A DNA stretch of 64,000 nt from Pelagomonas calceolata. Taxonomy: Eukaryota; Sar; Pelagophyceae; Pelagomonadales; Pelagomonadaceae. The position numbers and the translations under genes are program-made. The stretch lies in assembly GCA_918797485.1 (NCBI GenBank), contig CAKKNE010000002.1, forward strand, positions 4,678,501 to 4,742,500. Reading direction: 5' to 3'. The stretch's first letter is position 1. The number at the start of each line of letters is the position of its first letter. Positions 50,585 to 59,151 of the stretch are shown piece after piece. Under the pieces are notes generated by a model. It had not been told where the DNA came from. It worked only from the letters and a program-made list of their open reading frames with translations, and did not search any database.

Positions 50585-51340
50585 ATGGCCCAACTCTACG
50601 ACGCCGGCCCGCGAGCAGCCCTAGACTTAGGCGACGTCCCGGACGACGCCAGCGACGCGACGACCGAGGAGGATCCGCAAACCGTCGAAGCCTTCGTGCG
50701 CCGCATGCGTAAGGAAAGCAGGCAGCTCGGCGACGTCTTCCTGGCTGATGATGAAGCTGAGAACAGTCGGAGACGGTCGACCGCGTCCGACCTGCCCGAA
50801 ACGAAGGAGACGATGCCAGTCGAGTGGGCGCGCAGCGTGCTCGCGGACTTCTCCGACTTGCGGTTGGCGCTCGAGGCGCATGCTGCTGCTGGTGTGGGCG
50901 GCAAGAATGGACCTAGAATGCCCGTGCCGCGCCTGAAAGATAGTAGGGGCTGGCACCGTTTTTGTTTTGGGGACACGGAGGCGTGTCCCGACTCTAGTGA
51001 TGACGAAGAAGAGACAGTAGAAACACCGCAAGGCACTTTACCAAGCGTGCGGTTGTTGCTCCAGTTCGACTTCGTGATGACGCAGCGGCTCGTGGCGATG
51101 CACGTTAGGTGGTTAGATTCCTGTGCGCTGTCTCATAATAGAGCGCTGTGGCTCTACGCTCTCCTCGCTAGATTGCACAAGCCGCTGCACCGCGACACGT
51201 GTGCGGTCCTCCGGCAATTGGTGAAGCGCCTGCTGGCGCTGCGCGATTCGTGTGACGAGCCCGCGGCGCTCAACGCCCTGCTCGCGCTGGCGGGGCGCTA
51301 CTTCGACCAGGCGTCGGCGGACGAAATCGGTAGCTTCTAA
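50585..51340 (+). CDS. GEMIN2: Gemin2 (SIP1) homologue, SMN complex
   Basis: A 251-residue protein, close to human Gemin2 (280). Gemin2 holds five Sm proteins in a horseshoe during snRNP assembly. The N-terminal part contains EAFVRRMRKESRQLGDVFLA, matching the family helix. The C-terminal helical domain has LLQFDFVMTQRLVAMHVRWL and NRALWLYALLARLHKPLHRD, the conserved core (W.YALLA.L.KPL). An acidic linker separates them. The first ATG is used; single exon. Its presence implies a spliceosomal assembly pathway, consistent with the introns seen here. Confidence 0.85.
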   Translation: MAQLYDAGPRAALDLGDVPDDASDATTEEDPQTVEAFVRRMRKESRQLGDVFLADDEAENSRRRSTASDLPETKETMPVEWARSVLADFSDLRLALEAHAAAGVGGKNGPRMPVPRLKDSRGWHRFCFGDTEACPDSSDDEEETVETPQGTLPSVRLLLQFDFVMTQRLVAMHVRWLDSCALSHNRALWLYALLARLHKPLHRDTCAVLRQLVKRLLALRDSCDEPAALNALLALAGRYFDQASADEIGSF

Positions 51341-51512
51341 GGGTGTTCTGTGTTATTTTTACATGGTCGCGGCGATGGCGTACTGGTGGGGTCAGGGCCG
51401 GGCCGCGGGCTTCGTCTGGCGCCGCCGTAGGCTATGCCGTGATGGCGGAGGCTGTCGCGCCGACGGCGTCGAGCCGCGGCGCATACAGGTCACACAAAAA
51501 GGCACGATCGCG

Positions 51513-52040
51513 TCACACAAAAGGCGGCAACAGTCGCGACGGCGTTTTCGCGGCGTAGTTCCGCCACGCGTCCCCGAACTGCTCCTCTAGGATCTTGTCC
51601 TCGCTCGCCATCCGTGGTTTGTAGAACCTCCATGCTGATAGCAGCAGTACCGCGATGGCGAGCGGCGACCCGAGACTGGCGAGGCCGCCGGCGAAGAGAA
51701 AAAGATAAGCCGTGTAGATGGGATGCCGCACGACGCGGTACGGGCCCGTCGTAACGAGTGACTCCGGCGTCACGACGCGGTCGTAGGCCCGGCCCAGCGT
51801 CCACGCGGCGCTCGCACCGATCAGCGTGCCCGCAATCCGCAACGCGAAGAGCTCTCGCGAATTGATCCACCCGCGCGCGCCGCGCCAGGCCCCGAGCCAA
51901 TGGGCCGCCCAGACGCTCAGCAGGAATTGGCCGAACTCGCCGCCGCCGGCGCCCTTCGCCGGCTCCGCGGCGCGCTCCGAGTATTTTCCGAAGCGGTATG
52001 ACCTCGGCAACGTGACCTGCGCGGACGTGTAGACTTTCAT
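51513..52040 (-). CDS. ICMT/PEMT-like membrane methyltransferase
   Basis: A 175-residue protein with three or four hydrophobic helices. The C-terminal signature TTGPYRVVRHPIYTAYLFLF, followed by SEDKILEEQFGDAWRNYAAK and a final TPSRLLPPF, is that of the isoprenylcysteine carboxyl-methyltransferase-like family (GPYxxxRHPxY, ED..L...FG..Y..Y). These enzymes methylate prenyl-Cys or lipid substrates with S-adenosylmethionine; the substrate here cannot be told. The ATG at 52040 is preferred over further upstream codons. Confidence 0.75.
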   Translation of the reverse strand: MKVYTSAQVTLPRSYRFGKYSERAAEPAKGAGGGEFGQFLLSVWAAHWLGAWRGARGWINSRELFALRIAGTLIGASAAWTLGRAYDRVVTPESLVTTGPYRVVRHPIYTAYLFLFAGGLASLGSPLAIAVLLLSAWRFYKPRMASEDKILEEQFGDAWRNYAAKTPSRLLPPFV

Positions 52041-52101
52041 GCGGCCGCGTCGACGACGTCACGGCGACCGTGTCGTCTTGAAGCCGACTTCCCGCGCCGG
52101 T

Positions 52102-52368
52102 TCAGACGACTGCAAAGAATGCGAAATATTCCGTTGAGAGGCGCCAGCCGAGCGCGGGGCGGCCGCAGGCGTAGCACGGCAGCTCCACGAGCAGGCCGAC
52201 CGCGGCGGCCAATTGGACGGGCTGCAGGAGCTTTTGAGTCGGCGAGAGCGGCGTCGCGCCCGCGTCGGACTTTTTGATTGCCTCTGCCTTGCTTACAAAC
52301 CTGGCTGCCGGTAGTACAAAGGCTGCACTCACCGCAGCTATCGCGAGCAGTCTCGGTAGCATGCGCAT
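52102..52368 (-). CDS. Small organelle-targeted protein, unknown
   Basis: An 88-residue protein starting MRMLPRLLAIAAVSAAFVLP, a hydrophobic targeting peptide followed by ARFVSKAEA. The C terminus has one more hydrophobic segment (PVQLAAAVGLLVELPCYA) and ends EYFAFFAVV. The frame is open up to 52458, but that extension lacks features. Plastid or secretory location is inference. No family is recognised. Confidence 0.45.
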   Translation of the reverse strand: MRMLPRLLAIAAVSAAFVLPAARFVSKAEAIKKSDAGATPLSPTQKLLQPVQLAAAVGLLVELPCYACGRPALGWRLSTEYFAFFAVV

Positions 52369-52513
52369 CGTTGCGAGCAGCTCAGGACTCACGGTGATCA
52401 TCCAAGCTGTTGCGGCCACGGGGCAGCTCAGCGATGGCGTCGATTGTGTTGGTTCCACAAATAGAGCTCCTGCGAGAGCAAGAGGCTGCCAAGAGCAGGC
52501 CCTGAGATGCTTG

Positions 52514-52535
52514 CTAGTGCCTTACCGGCCGCTAG
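52514..52535 (+). repeat. CTAG motif, two-mismatch copy
   Basis: CTAG, TGCCTTACCGGCCG, CTAG, preceded by GATGCTTG. It lies 146 bp upstream of the small targeted protein. Confidence 0.8.
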
Positions 52536-52574
52536 AAAGAATAGCACAAAACTCACAAGTTAAACAAACATAGA

Positions 52575-53525
52575 CTACCTCTTCGCCTCCGCGGCGACGG
52601 CTCCCGGCCGACGCTTCGCGCGCCGGTCGGACGCGCGGACCTTTTTGTCCTCGCGCGCCGCGGCGGAGCCGCTCTTCGCGGCGAGCTTGTGGATGTCTTG
52701 TTCCGGCGCCGCACAACCTTCCACGTCGCAGGGAAAGATCATCTGGTGGCCGTCACCGATGTACGGATCCTTCCGGTCCGCGTGGCCGTTCCTCGTCAGG
52801 CTCTGCAGCGTCTCGGTATCAGAATTGATCGACATGCGCGGGTCGAGCGGCGGCCGCACGGTCCCAAAGCAGTGCCGCTCAGTCGCCGAGCGGTACGAGT
52901 TCTGGTGGAGCGTCGAGCCGCTGTTCGTGAGGCACCGGAAGCGACACAACTCGAAATCGTCGGCCGCCTCTTTGAGAACGGCGTGGACCGCATGCTTCCG
53001 GACGAGCCGTCTCTGCTCGACGTTCCTGGGCCTCACGCAGCACGCCACGCAATTCTCGTACGTGTCGCAGCAGCTCGACGCCGCGCAGCGGTCGCACGGG
53101 TTTCCCGACGCCTGGCAGCAGCAGCCGTTCTCATCAAGGCCGTCGGGCGCGCAGACGCCGCCCCGCGAGTCGGCGACTGCGCTCGGCGACGCGCCGTACG
53201 TGTTCGCGCAGCCGGCGGCCGCGGCCGCGCGCGGCTGGCGCCGCGCCGGCGCGCCGGCGGCCGGCGGGTGGCGCACGACCGGCGGCAAGACCGGCGCGCC
53301 GCCGGCCGGCTGGTGGGGCACGACTGGCGCCGGCGGTGGCCGCGGGCGGAGCACCGCGTAGTGCGCTGCGGCCGTCATCACCAGAGCAGCTGTGAGCACT
53401 GCACCAGCAATTATTTTCAGCACGCTGCAGCGCAGGCCTCGCCTCGCGCGCGCCGCCGTGCCTCGAGGTGTTGTAGGCCTTGACAGAGGTGCTGGGGCTG
53501 CTCCCGAGAGGCGCCGCGCGGCCAT
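52575..53525 (-). CDS. SPRING/C12orf49-like (DUF2054) Golgi membrane protein
   Basis: A 316-residue type II membrane protein. A basic N terminus precedes one transmembrane helix (LKIIAGAVLTAALVMTAAAH, about residues 36-55) and a Pro/Ala-rich stem. The luminal domain is Cys-rich: GCCCQASGNPCDRCAASSCC, then DTYENCVACCVRP, FELCRFRCLTNSGSTLHQNS, ERHCFG. This Cys pattern with the S.S..H.N.Y motif is that of DUF2054, the family of human SPRING, which in animals licenses the site-1 protease that cleaves SREBP. Whether the same role exists here is inference. The C terminus is very basic. Confidence 0.75.
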   Translation of the reverse strand: MAARRLSGAAPAPLSRPTTPRGTAARARRGLRCSVLKIIAGAVLTAALVMTAAAHYAVLRPRPPPAPVVPHQPAGGAPVLPPVVRHPPAAGAPARRQPRAAAAAGCANTYGASPSAVADSRGGVCAPDGLDENGCCCQASGNPCDRCAASSCCDTYENCVACCVRPRNVEQRRLVRKHAVHAVLKEAADDFELCRFRCLTNSGSTLHQNSYRSATERHCFGTVRPPLDPRMSINSDTETLQSLTRNGHADRKDPYIGDGHQMIFPCDVEGCAAPEQDIHKLAAKSGSAAAREDKKVRASDRRAKRRPGAVAAEAKR

Positions 53526-53785
53526 GTCAGCGGTTTTCGCACTGTATCTCGCACAGCACGCAGCGATGCGAGACTGTTCGGGTCAGCTATGCGCTGCTTG
53601 GCGCGATGCCAAAGAGCTGGCTGCCTGCCCTGTGCAGGGCCAGACTTTGCAAAGCCTGTCGTGACGCGTACGCCGCACCGATTGACGTGAGATTTTTTGC
53701 AGTGGCTTAAAGTCTCCACCGAATACAGCGTACGAATTCTGCAAGGATTTCGCAGCGTGGCCGCGCTCACTCTTGGTGCATAAGC

Positions 53786-55264
53786 ATGAGGCTGGCACGA
53801 CACATTCGACGGCGCACCGATGCCGTACGCAGCTTCAGCGCACCAACCATGCCTGTGGCCAAGCGCCACGACTGGCTGTCCACGCTCGAAGACGCCGACG
53901 TCGCAAATCTCAATGCGCGCTGCTCGAAGATTATCGAAGGCGCCGACGCGAAGCCGTATAATCGTGATTGGATGGACAAATGTGAAGGCAAAGCTAGAAT
54001 AGTAGCGCAGCCGGCGACGACGGAGGAAGTCTCCGCAGTATTGGCGTACTGCAACGAAAAACGACTGGCGGTGACGACGCAGGGCGGCAAGACGGGCCTG
54101 GTCGGCGGTAGTGTCCCGGTGCACGACGAGGTCATCCTGTCGACGACGCGGTTAAATACAATAGAAGGTTTGGACAAGGACACGGGCGTTGTGACCTGCG
54201 GCGCGGGCGTCGTCCTGGAGACGCTCGACGCCTATCTGCGAGAGCACGACTTCGTGGCTCCCTTGGATTTGGGCGCGGCGGGCACGTGTACCATTGGAGG
54301 CAACCTCGCGACGAACGCCGGCGGCGTGCGCTTCGTACGCTATGGCTCATTACGAGGCGCCTGCGTTGGATTGGAGTTCGTGAAGGCCGACGGCACGGTC
54401 GTCGACTGCGCGCGGACGTCGCTGCGCAAGGACAACACCGGTTATGCCTTACCGCAGCTGTTGATCGGGTCGGAGGGCACACTGGGCGTCATCACGAAAT
54501 GTTGTATAGCGTGTCCCTCGTTGTCACCTTTCGTCAACGTCGCGTGGCTCGCTTGTAACAGCTTCGATGAAGTGAGGAAAGTGCTGACGACCGCACGTAG
54601 TACGTTGGGTGAGATTCTGAGTGCGGTGGAGTTCCTGGATCGCGGGGCGTTGGATGCTACCCTTAGAGCCCATCCGGACATCGAGGACCCGCTAGAAACG
54701 GATGCCCCGTTCCGCGTGCTCGTCGAGACGGCGGGATGCGACGCGACGCACGACGCGGCGAAGCTGGAGCGGTTCCTCGAGGCCATCGACGTCGAGGACG
54801 GCTGCGTCGCTCCAACAACCTCAGCGATGAACGCGTTGTGGACGCTCCGCGAGGGCGTCTCCGACGCGATGACCTCACGAGGCTTCGTTTATAAATACGA
54901 CGTGTCCCTGCCTCCTTCCACTTTATATGACCTCGTTGAGAAGACTACGGAAAGGCTGGAGCATTTGGACGTCGACGTCGCGGGGTATGGACATGTGGGC
55001 GATGCGAACCTCCATTTGAACGTCTGCGACGTGACGGGGTATAGAGAAGAGGTCCACGCTCTACTGGAACCGTGGGTTTATGAAGAAGTGGCCCGTTCAA
55101 GGGGGTCCATCAGCGCGGAGCACGGCGTCGGCCAGTGCAAGCCCGAGTACTTGCATTTGAACAAGTCTGTTGAGGCGATGGACCTGATGGGGTCTTTGAA
55201 AAAAGTGATGGACCCTCATCTCATCTTGAACCCGTACAAGGTGCTGCCGGCTTCGGTTTTGTAA
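53786..55264 (+). CDS. D2HGDH: D-2-hydroxyglutarate dehydrogenase (FAD), mitochondrial
   Basis: A 492-residue protein. The first 30 residues are Arg-rich and amphipathic (MRLARHIRRRTDAVRSFSAP), a mitochondrial presequence. An FAD-binding PCMH domain follows (AQPATTEEVSAVLAYCNEKR, TTQGGKTGLVGGSVPVHDE, GTCTIGGNLATNAGGVRFVR, IGSEGTLGVI). The C-terminal FAD-oxidase domain holds the substrate and metal-site segment (GYGHVGDANLHLN, then SISAEHGVGQCK). The enzyme oxidises D-2-hydroxyglutarate to 2-oxoglutarate. D-lactate dehydrogenase is a close relative, but overall similarity favours D2HGDH. Single exon. Confidence 0.88.
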   Translation: MRLARHIRRRTDAVRSFSAPTMPVAKRHDWLSTLEDADVANLNARCSKIIEGADAKPYNRDWMDKCEGKARIVAQPATTEEVSAVLAYCNEKRLAVTTQGGKTGLVGGSVPVHDEVILSTTRLNTIEGLDKDTGVVTCGAGVVLETLDAYLREHDFVAPLDLGAAGTCTIGGNLATNAGGVRFVRYGSLRGACVGLEFVKADGTVVDCARTSLRKDNTGYALPQLLIGSEGTLGVITKCCIACPSLSPFVNVAWLACNSFDEVRKVLTTARSTLGEILSAVEFLDRGALDATLRAHPDIEDPLETDAPFRVLVETAGCDATHDAAKLERFLEAIDVEDGCVAPTTSAMNALWTLREGVSDAMTSRGFVYKYDVSLPPSTLYDLVEKTTERLEHLDVDVAGYGHVGDANLHLNVCDVTGYREEVHALLEPWVYEEVARSRGSISAEHGVGQCKPEYLHLNKSVEAMDLMGSLKKVMDPHLILNPYKVLPASVL

Positions 55265-55309
55265 GTGAGATTTTGTTTGTGCTTTTCCTTTGACAGTCTG
55301 TCATGTGAT

Positions 55310-55366
55310 TGTTACGGTGCTAGGACTAGTGGGCGGAGCCCCTGGGGGGGAGTGTTACCGCGCGTC
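55310..55366 (+). repeat. 57-bp dispersed repeat, copy 2
   Basis: The reverse complement of 9836-9892, with an identical 42-bp core. It sits 46 bp after the D2HGDH stop. Confidence 0.85.
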
Positions 55367-55563
55367 TAGAGCGCACGGCGCGGTGGCTAGTTCCTTTTTC
55401 CGCCATTGCTGCATGAGTTCCAGCTACGCCTCCGGACGCGTTGCTGCGGCGTGCGGCGTCGGCGTCAGAGGGCCTCAAGTGTGCAACTTTTGGACTCAGT
55501 TCGACGACTGCCACGCTGTTCGCGCCGTACACCTCGCACAAGCAGACATTTGTCGCAAGCATC

Positions 55564-56361
55564 ATGGTTCGCACGCTTAAAACAGCTCTCCTGCTCGGTG
55601 CCAGCAGCTCCGCGTTACTCGTGCCCGGCAAGCCGCGCACCAAGACGCTGCGCTTCGTGGAGGTCGCGGAGCGCATCTCGACTTCGGAGGACAAAGCCGA
55701 GACGTTCGAGACTGCGGACTACTTGCAGGACATGGACCGATACGAAGGAAAAAACAACGTGATACCCACGGGGTTCGACGTGAACGCCGCCATCGACGCG
55801 GCGGCGACCGAGTCGACGACGTTCATCGACGTGGTCGTTGAGGAGACCGTGGCGAAGGTCGCGGAGGAACGCAAGGACGAGGCCGCGGCCGACGCTGTCG
55901 CGAGTGTCGAGAAGAAACTCGAGGAGAAGCTCGAGACCACTATGGACAAGATCGAGGCCGCCGCGGTGCCGATGGAAGAGATCGAGGTCGGCCCGGTCGG
56001 CGAGTTCCTCATTAAATGGGGCTTCAAGGACGACCCAAGGATCCCTGAGGACGAGCGCGTGCCTGCGATGCAGAGAATCAAGGATAGCGGCAAGGCCGGT
56101 GTGATCGCCTACGCTCTCACCGAAGGTGCGTTCTGGATCGGCTCGGTGCCGTTCGCGATCGCGGCGGTCACGCTCGCGACGGGATCGTTCCCGGACATCG
56201 CCTCGGACGAGGGCAAGGCCGCCATCGGTGCCGACGCGTTCATCTTCATCAATTTCGCACGCCTCATTGTGCCGGCCCGCATCGCGTTCGCGCTGGGCCT
56301 GGCACCGTGGGTCGACGAGAACATCGTCAAGAAGTTCGGCGGCGACGAGAAGGAGGAGTAG
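55564..56361 (+). CDS. Plastid-targeted membrane protein, DUF1279/FAM210-like
   Basis: A 265-residue protein. The N terminus (MVRTLKTALLLGASSSALLV) reads as a signal peptide followed by a Lys/Arg-rich transit region. The middle is acidic and helical (AERKDEAAADAVASVEKK style heptads). The C-terminal 100 residues carry two hydrophobic helices in a conserved-looking block (DSGKAGVIAYALTEGAFWIG, FIFINFARLIVPARIAFALG, LAPWVDENIVKKF). This layout resembles DUF1279/FAM210 proteins of organelle membranes; the assignment is by pattern only. Confidence 0.6.
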   Translation: MVRTLKTALLLGASSSALLVPGKPRTKTLRFVEVAERISTSEDKAETFETADYLQDMDRYEGKNNVIPTGFDVNAAIDAAATESTTFIDVVVEETVAKVAEERKDEAAADAVASVEKKLEEKLETTMDKIEAAAVPMEEIEVGPVGEFLIKWGFKDDPRIPEDERVPAMQRIKDSGKAGVIAYALTEGAFWIGSVPFAIAAVTLATGSFPDIASDEGKAAIGADAFIFINFARLIVPARIAFALGLAPWVDENIVKKFGGDEKEE

Positions 56362-56488
56362 GCGGCCGCGTCTGCCCAAGAAAGCCGAGCGAGGCGTGTA
56401 ATTTGATTTTTATGTGATTTGATGTCTCTTCTTGCTTGCCACTAGCTCCAACGCCATAGAAATTACTGGTTTGCGCGTTCATGCTTAG

Positions 56489-56509
56489 CTAGCGGCTGTG
56501 TGACACTAG
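56489..56509 (-). repeat. CTAG motif, minus-strand copy
   Basis: On the minus strand CTAG, TGTCACACAGCCG, CTAG, preceded by GAGCTTG. It is 234 bp upstream of the kinase-epimerase gene. Confidence 0.7.
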
Positions 56510-56742
56510 CAAGCTCTCCGACGAGCTTGAGCCTCGGCTCGTTCCCAGCTGTTCCCGGGCGCATACCTGGCCGAGAGTCGACAGTATTGCACAAACGGTC
56601 TACGACATCTCGCTGCGCGAACGTGTGGGCAACTCTTGTGCCAGTTAAGCCATTGCAGGCACCGCACTCGAACTAGCCGCAGCCGGATACGCAGCCGCAT
56701 TGATCGAAAAGCAGCCGGATAGGTAGCCGCATCGATCAAAAA

Positions 56743-59144
56743 ATGCGCAGATTCCTACTTCTAGCACTCACCGCAGCCAGCGCGCATGGCAAGAAAGCGG
56801 TGATAGGCTTCGACATCGGCACCGAGAGCGTGCGAGCTGGTTTATTCGACGCCCAGTCGGGGGAACTCCTCGCCACGAAGTCACACCCGCACGAGACGCG
56901 GTTCCCGCAGCCCGGCTACGCCGAGCAGTCTCCCTCAGATTGGTGGGCCGGCATGGGCGAGGCCTGTCGAGCAGTCGTGCAGGAGTGCGCCGATGTTGAT
57001 GTGGTAGCGATCTGCCTCGCGGCGACGTCGTGCACGGTCGTGGCTTGTGGTGAAGACGGCGCGCCGCTGCGCGACTGTCTCCTGTGGATGGACCAGCGGG
57101 CGGCCGCGGAGAGCGACGAGATTTTACGGCTCGGCGACGGCGACGCCGCGCTCAACGTCAACGCGCAGGGCAAAGGGCCCATCTCCGCGGAGTGGATGCT
57201 TCCGAAAGCCTTGTGGCTCAAGAAGCACGAACCTGAAATCTATGCCGCCGCCAACGTAATCTGCGAGTGCCAGGACTGGCTCAACCACAAGTGCACCGAC
57301 ACATGGGTCGCGGGCGGCTGCAACGTGGCGACGCGCTGGCACTGCGACGGCAAGGCGGCGTGCGAGGAAGTCGAGAACGGCCGGTTCGGCGGCCGGCCGT
57401 CGGAATTACTACGTAGGTGCGGTCTCGAGGCCCTGGAGGAGAAGTGGCCGCGGACGTGCGTCGCGATGGGCCAGCCGGCGGGCGCGCTCACGGCCGCCGC
57501 CGCGGCACACCTAGGGCTGAAAGAAAACACACCGGTCTCGCAGGGCGGCGCCGACGCCTTCGTGGGACTCGTGGGCCTGGGCACCGCGACGCGCGGCGGC
57601 GTCGGCGTCATCACCGGGTCTTCAAGTCTACACCTGGCCGTGGCGCCCGCGCCGCCGAAGGGCCCGCCGCGGGGCGCGCCCGGCGTCTGGGGCCCCTACC
57701 GCGGCGCGCCGCTGGCGGACCTGGCCATGTCCGAGGGCGGCCAGTCGACGACTGGTGCAGCTTTACAGTGGGCGCGGCGCATCTTCGGGGACGCGTCCTT
57801 CGACGACCTCGAGGCCGAAGCTTCAAAACTGCCGGTCGGCGCCGAAGGTTGTGCTGCATTGGAGACGTTCCAGGGCGCGCGGACGCCCGAGACGGACCCC
57901 AAGGCGCGCGGGGCGCTCTACGGTTTGACGCTCAAGCACGGCCGCGGCCACGTCTGGCGGGCGCTGCTCGAGGCAACGGCGCTTGGTACTCGCGCGAGCG
58001 TCGACGCACTTACGCAAAATGGGCCAAAGGAAGATCTTGCGCTGTCCGGCGGCGCGACGCGGTCCAAGCTCTGGCTCCAGATGCACGCCGACGCCTGCGG
58101 CCGCGACGTTGTTGTCTGTGTGGCAGTCAAATTTCAGGCCGTTATCCCGTCACTGAAGGTCCCTGAACACAGGTTATAATCGGCGAGTCGGCCGAGGCGC
58201 CTTTATTAGGTTGCGCCGTGCTCGCGAGCGCGCTCGCGGGCGTCCACCCTACTATAAGCGAGGCGGTCGAGGCCATGGTCCGGCCGGCGCGGCGCATCAA
58301 GCCCGACGCCGATGCGGCAAAGGCCTTCGATGCCTTGTACGACCGCGTCTACCGCCACGGCTTCTCGGCGCTCAAGCCGCTGTCGCACCGAACCTCGACT
58401 GAGGCAACCGCTGCATCCGACGATCGAAGAGGCGTCGTCGCCGCGTCACTCCTCGCGGCCGACGCCGGGCATTTAGGAGATGCGGCCGACGCCGTGCTAC
58501 ACGCCGGCGCCGACTGGCTCCACGTGGATATTTTCGACGGTTCGAAGGCGTCGAACGGCGCCCTGTCGTCGATGGGGCCCCAGACCGTGAAGGCGTTGCG
58601 GCGGCGGCTTCCAGACGCCTATTTAGACGTACATGTTGGCTGCCGCGACCCTTCGGCTGTTGTCGAGACGCTCCTCGCGGACGGCTGTTCCAGCGGGCTC
58701 ACGTTCCAGTTCGAGTCCTGCGCGAGTCTGGATGCGGCCAAGGCGCTCGCCGGCGAGATAAGGCAGGGCGGGTGTGATGTTGGTATCTGCCTGGCGCCGG
58801 AGACGCCAATCTCCGCCATAACGTCACTCCTGGACGCGGGGCTCGTGGACATGGTCGACGTGTTGGCCGTCGCACCGGGCCGCGGCGGCCAGTCGTTTGA
58901 TGGTGCCGCGGCCCTGCCGAAGCTGCGCGCGCTCCGCGAGAAGTACCCGGGCCTGCGGCTCCAGGTCGACGGCGGCATCGATGCGACGACCGCGCCGGAT
59001 GCCGTGGAGGCTGGCGCGGACGTCCTGGTCGCGGGGTCGTATATCTTCCGGGCGGGAGACGCTGCCGAGGCCGTAGCAGCTCTGCGCGAGGCGTTTCCTT
59101 CCGAGACGTCGCCGCGGGAAAAACGGTGGCCTTGGCAGAGATAA
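56743..59144 (+). CDS. FGGY pentulose kinase fused to ribulose-5-phosphate 3-epimerase
   Basis: Exons 56743-58110 and 58173-59144 give 2,340 nt (779 residues). Residues 18-535 are an FGGY kinase (GFDIGTESVRAGLFD, LLWMDQRAAAES, KGPISAEWMLPKALWLK, ALSGGATRSKLW, then IGESAEAPLLGCAVLASALA after the splice), closest in style to D-ribulokinase. Residues 545-770 are ribulose-phosphate 3-epimerase (SLLAADAGHLGDAADAVL, DWLHVDIFDG, VAPGRGGQSF, LQVDGGIDA). The first would make D-ribulose 5-phosphate and the second convert it to xylulose 5-phosphate, feeding the pentose-phosphate or Calvin cycle. The N terminus (MRRFLLLALTAASAHG) is a signal-type sequence. The join is in frame through the kinase C-terminal helix, so the fusion is not an artefact of adjacent genes. 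Confidence 0.88.
58111..58172 (+). other. Intron (62 bp) in the kinase-epimerase gene, introner-like
   Basis: Donor GTT|GTTGTC, then TGTGTGGCAGTCAA (2 mismatches to the introner TIR); acceptor CTGAACACAG|GTTATAATC. GTTGTTGTC / GTTATAATC is a possible decayed target duplication. Confidence 0.85.
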
Positions 59145-59151
59145 ATTAGAA

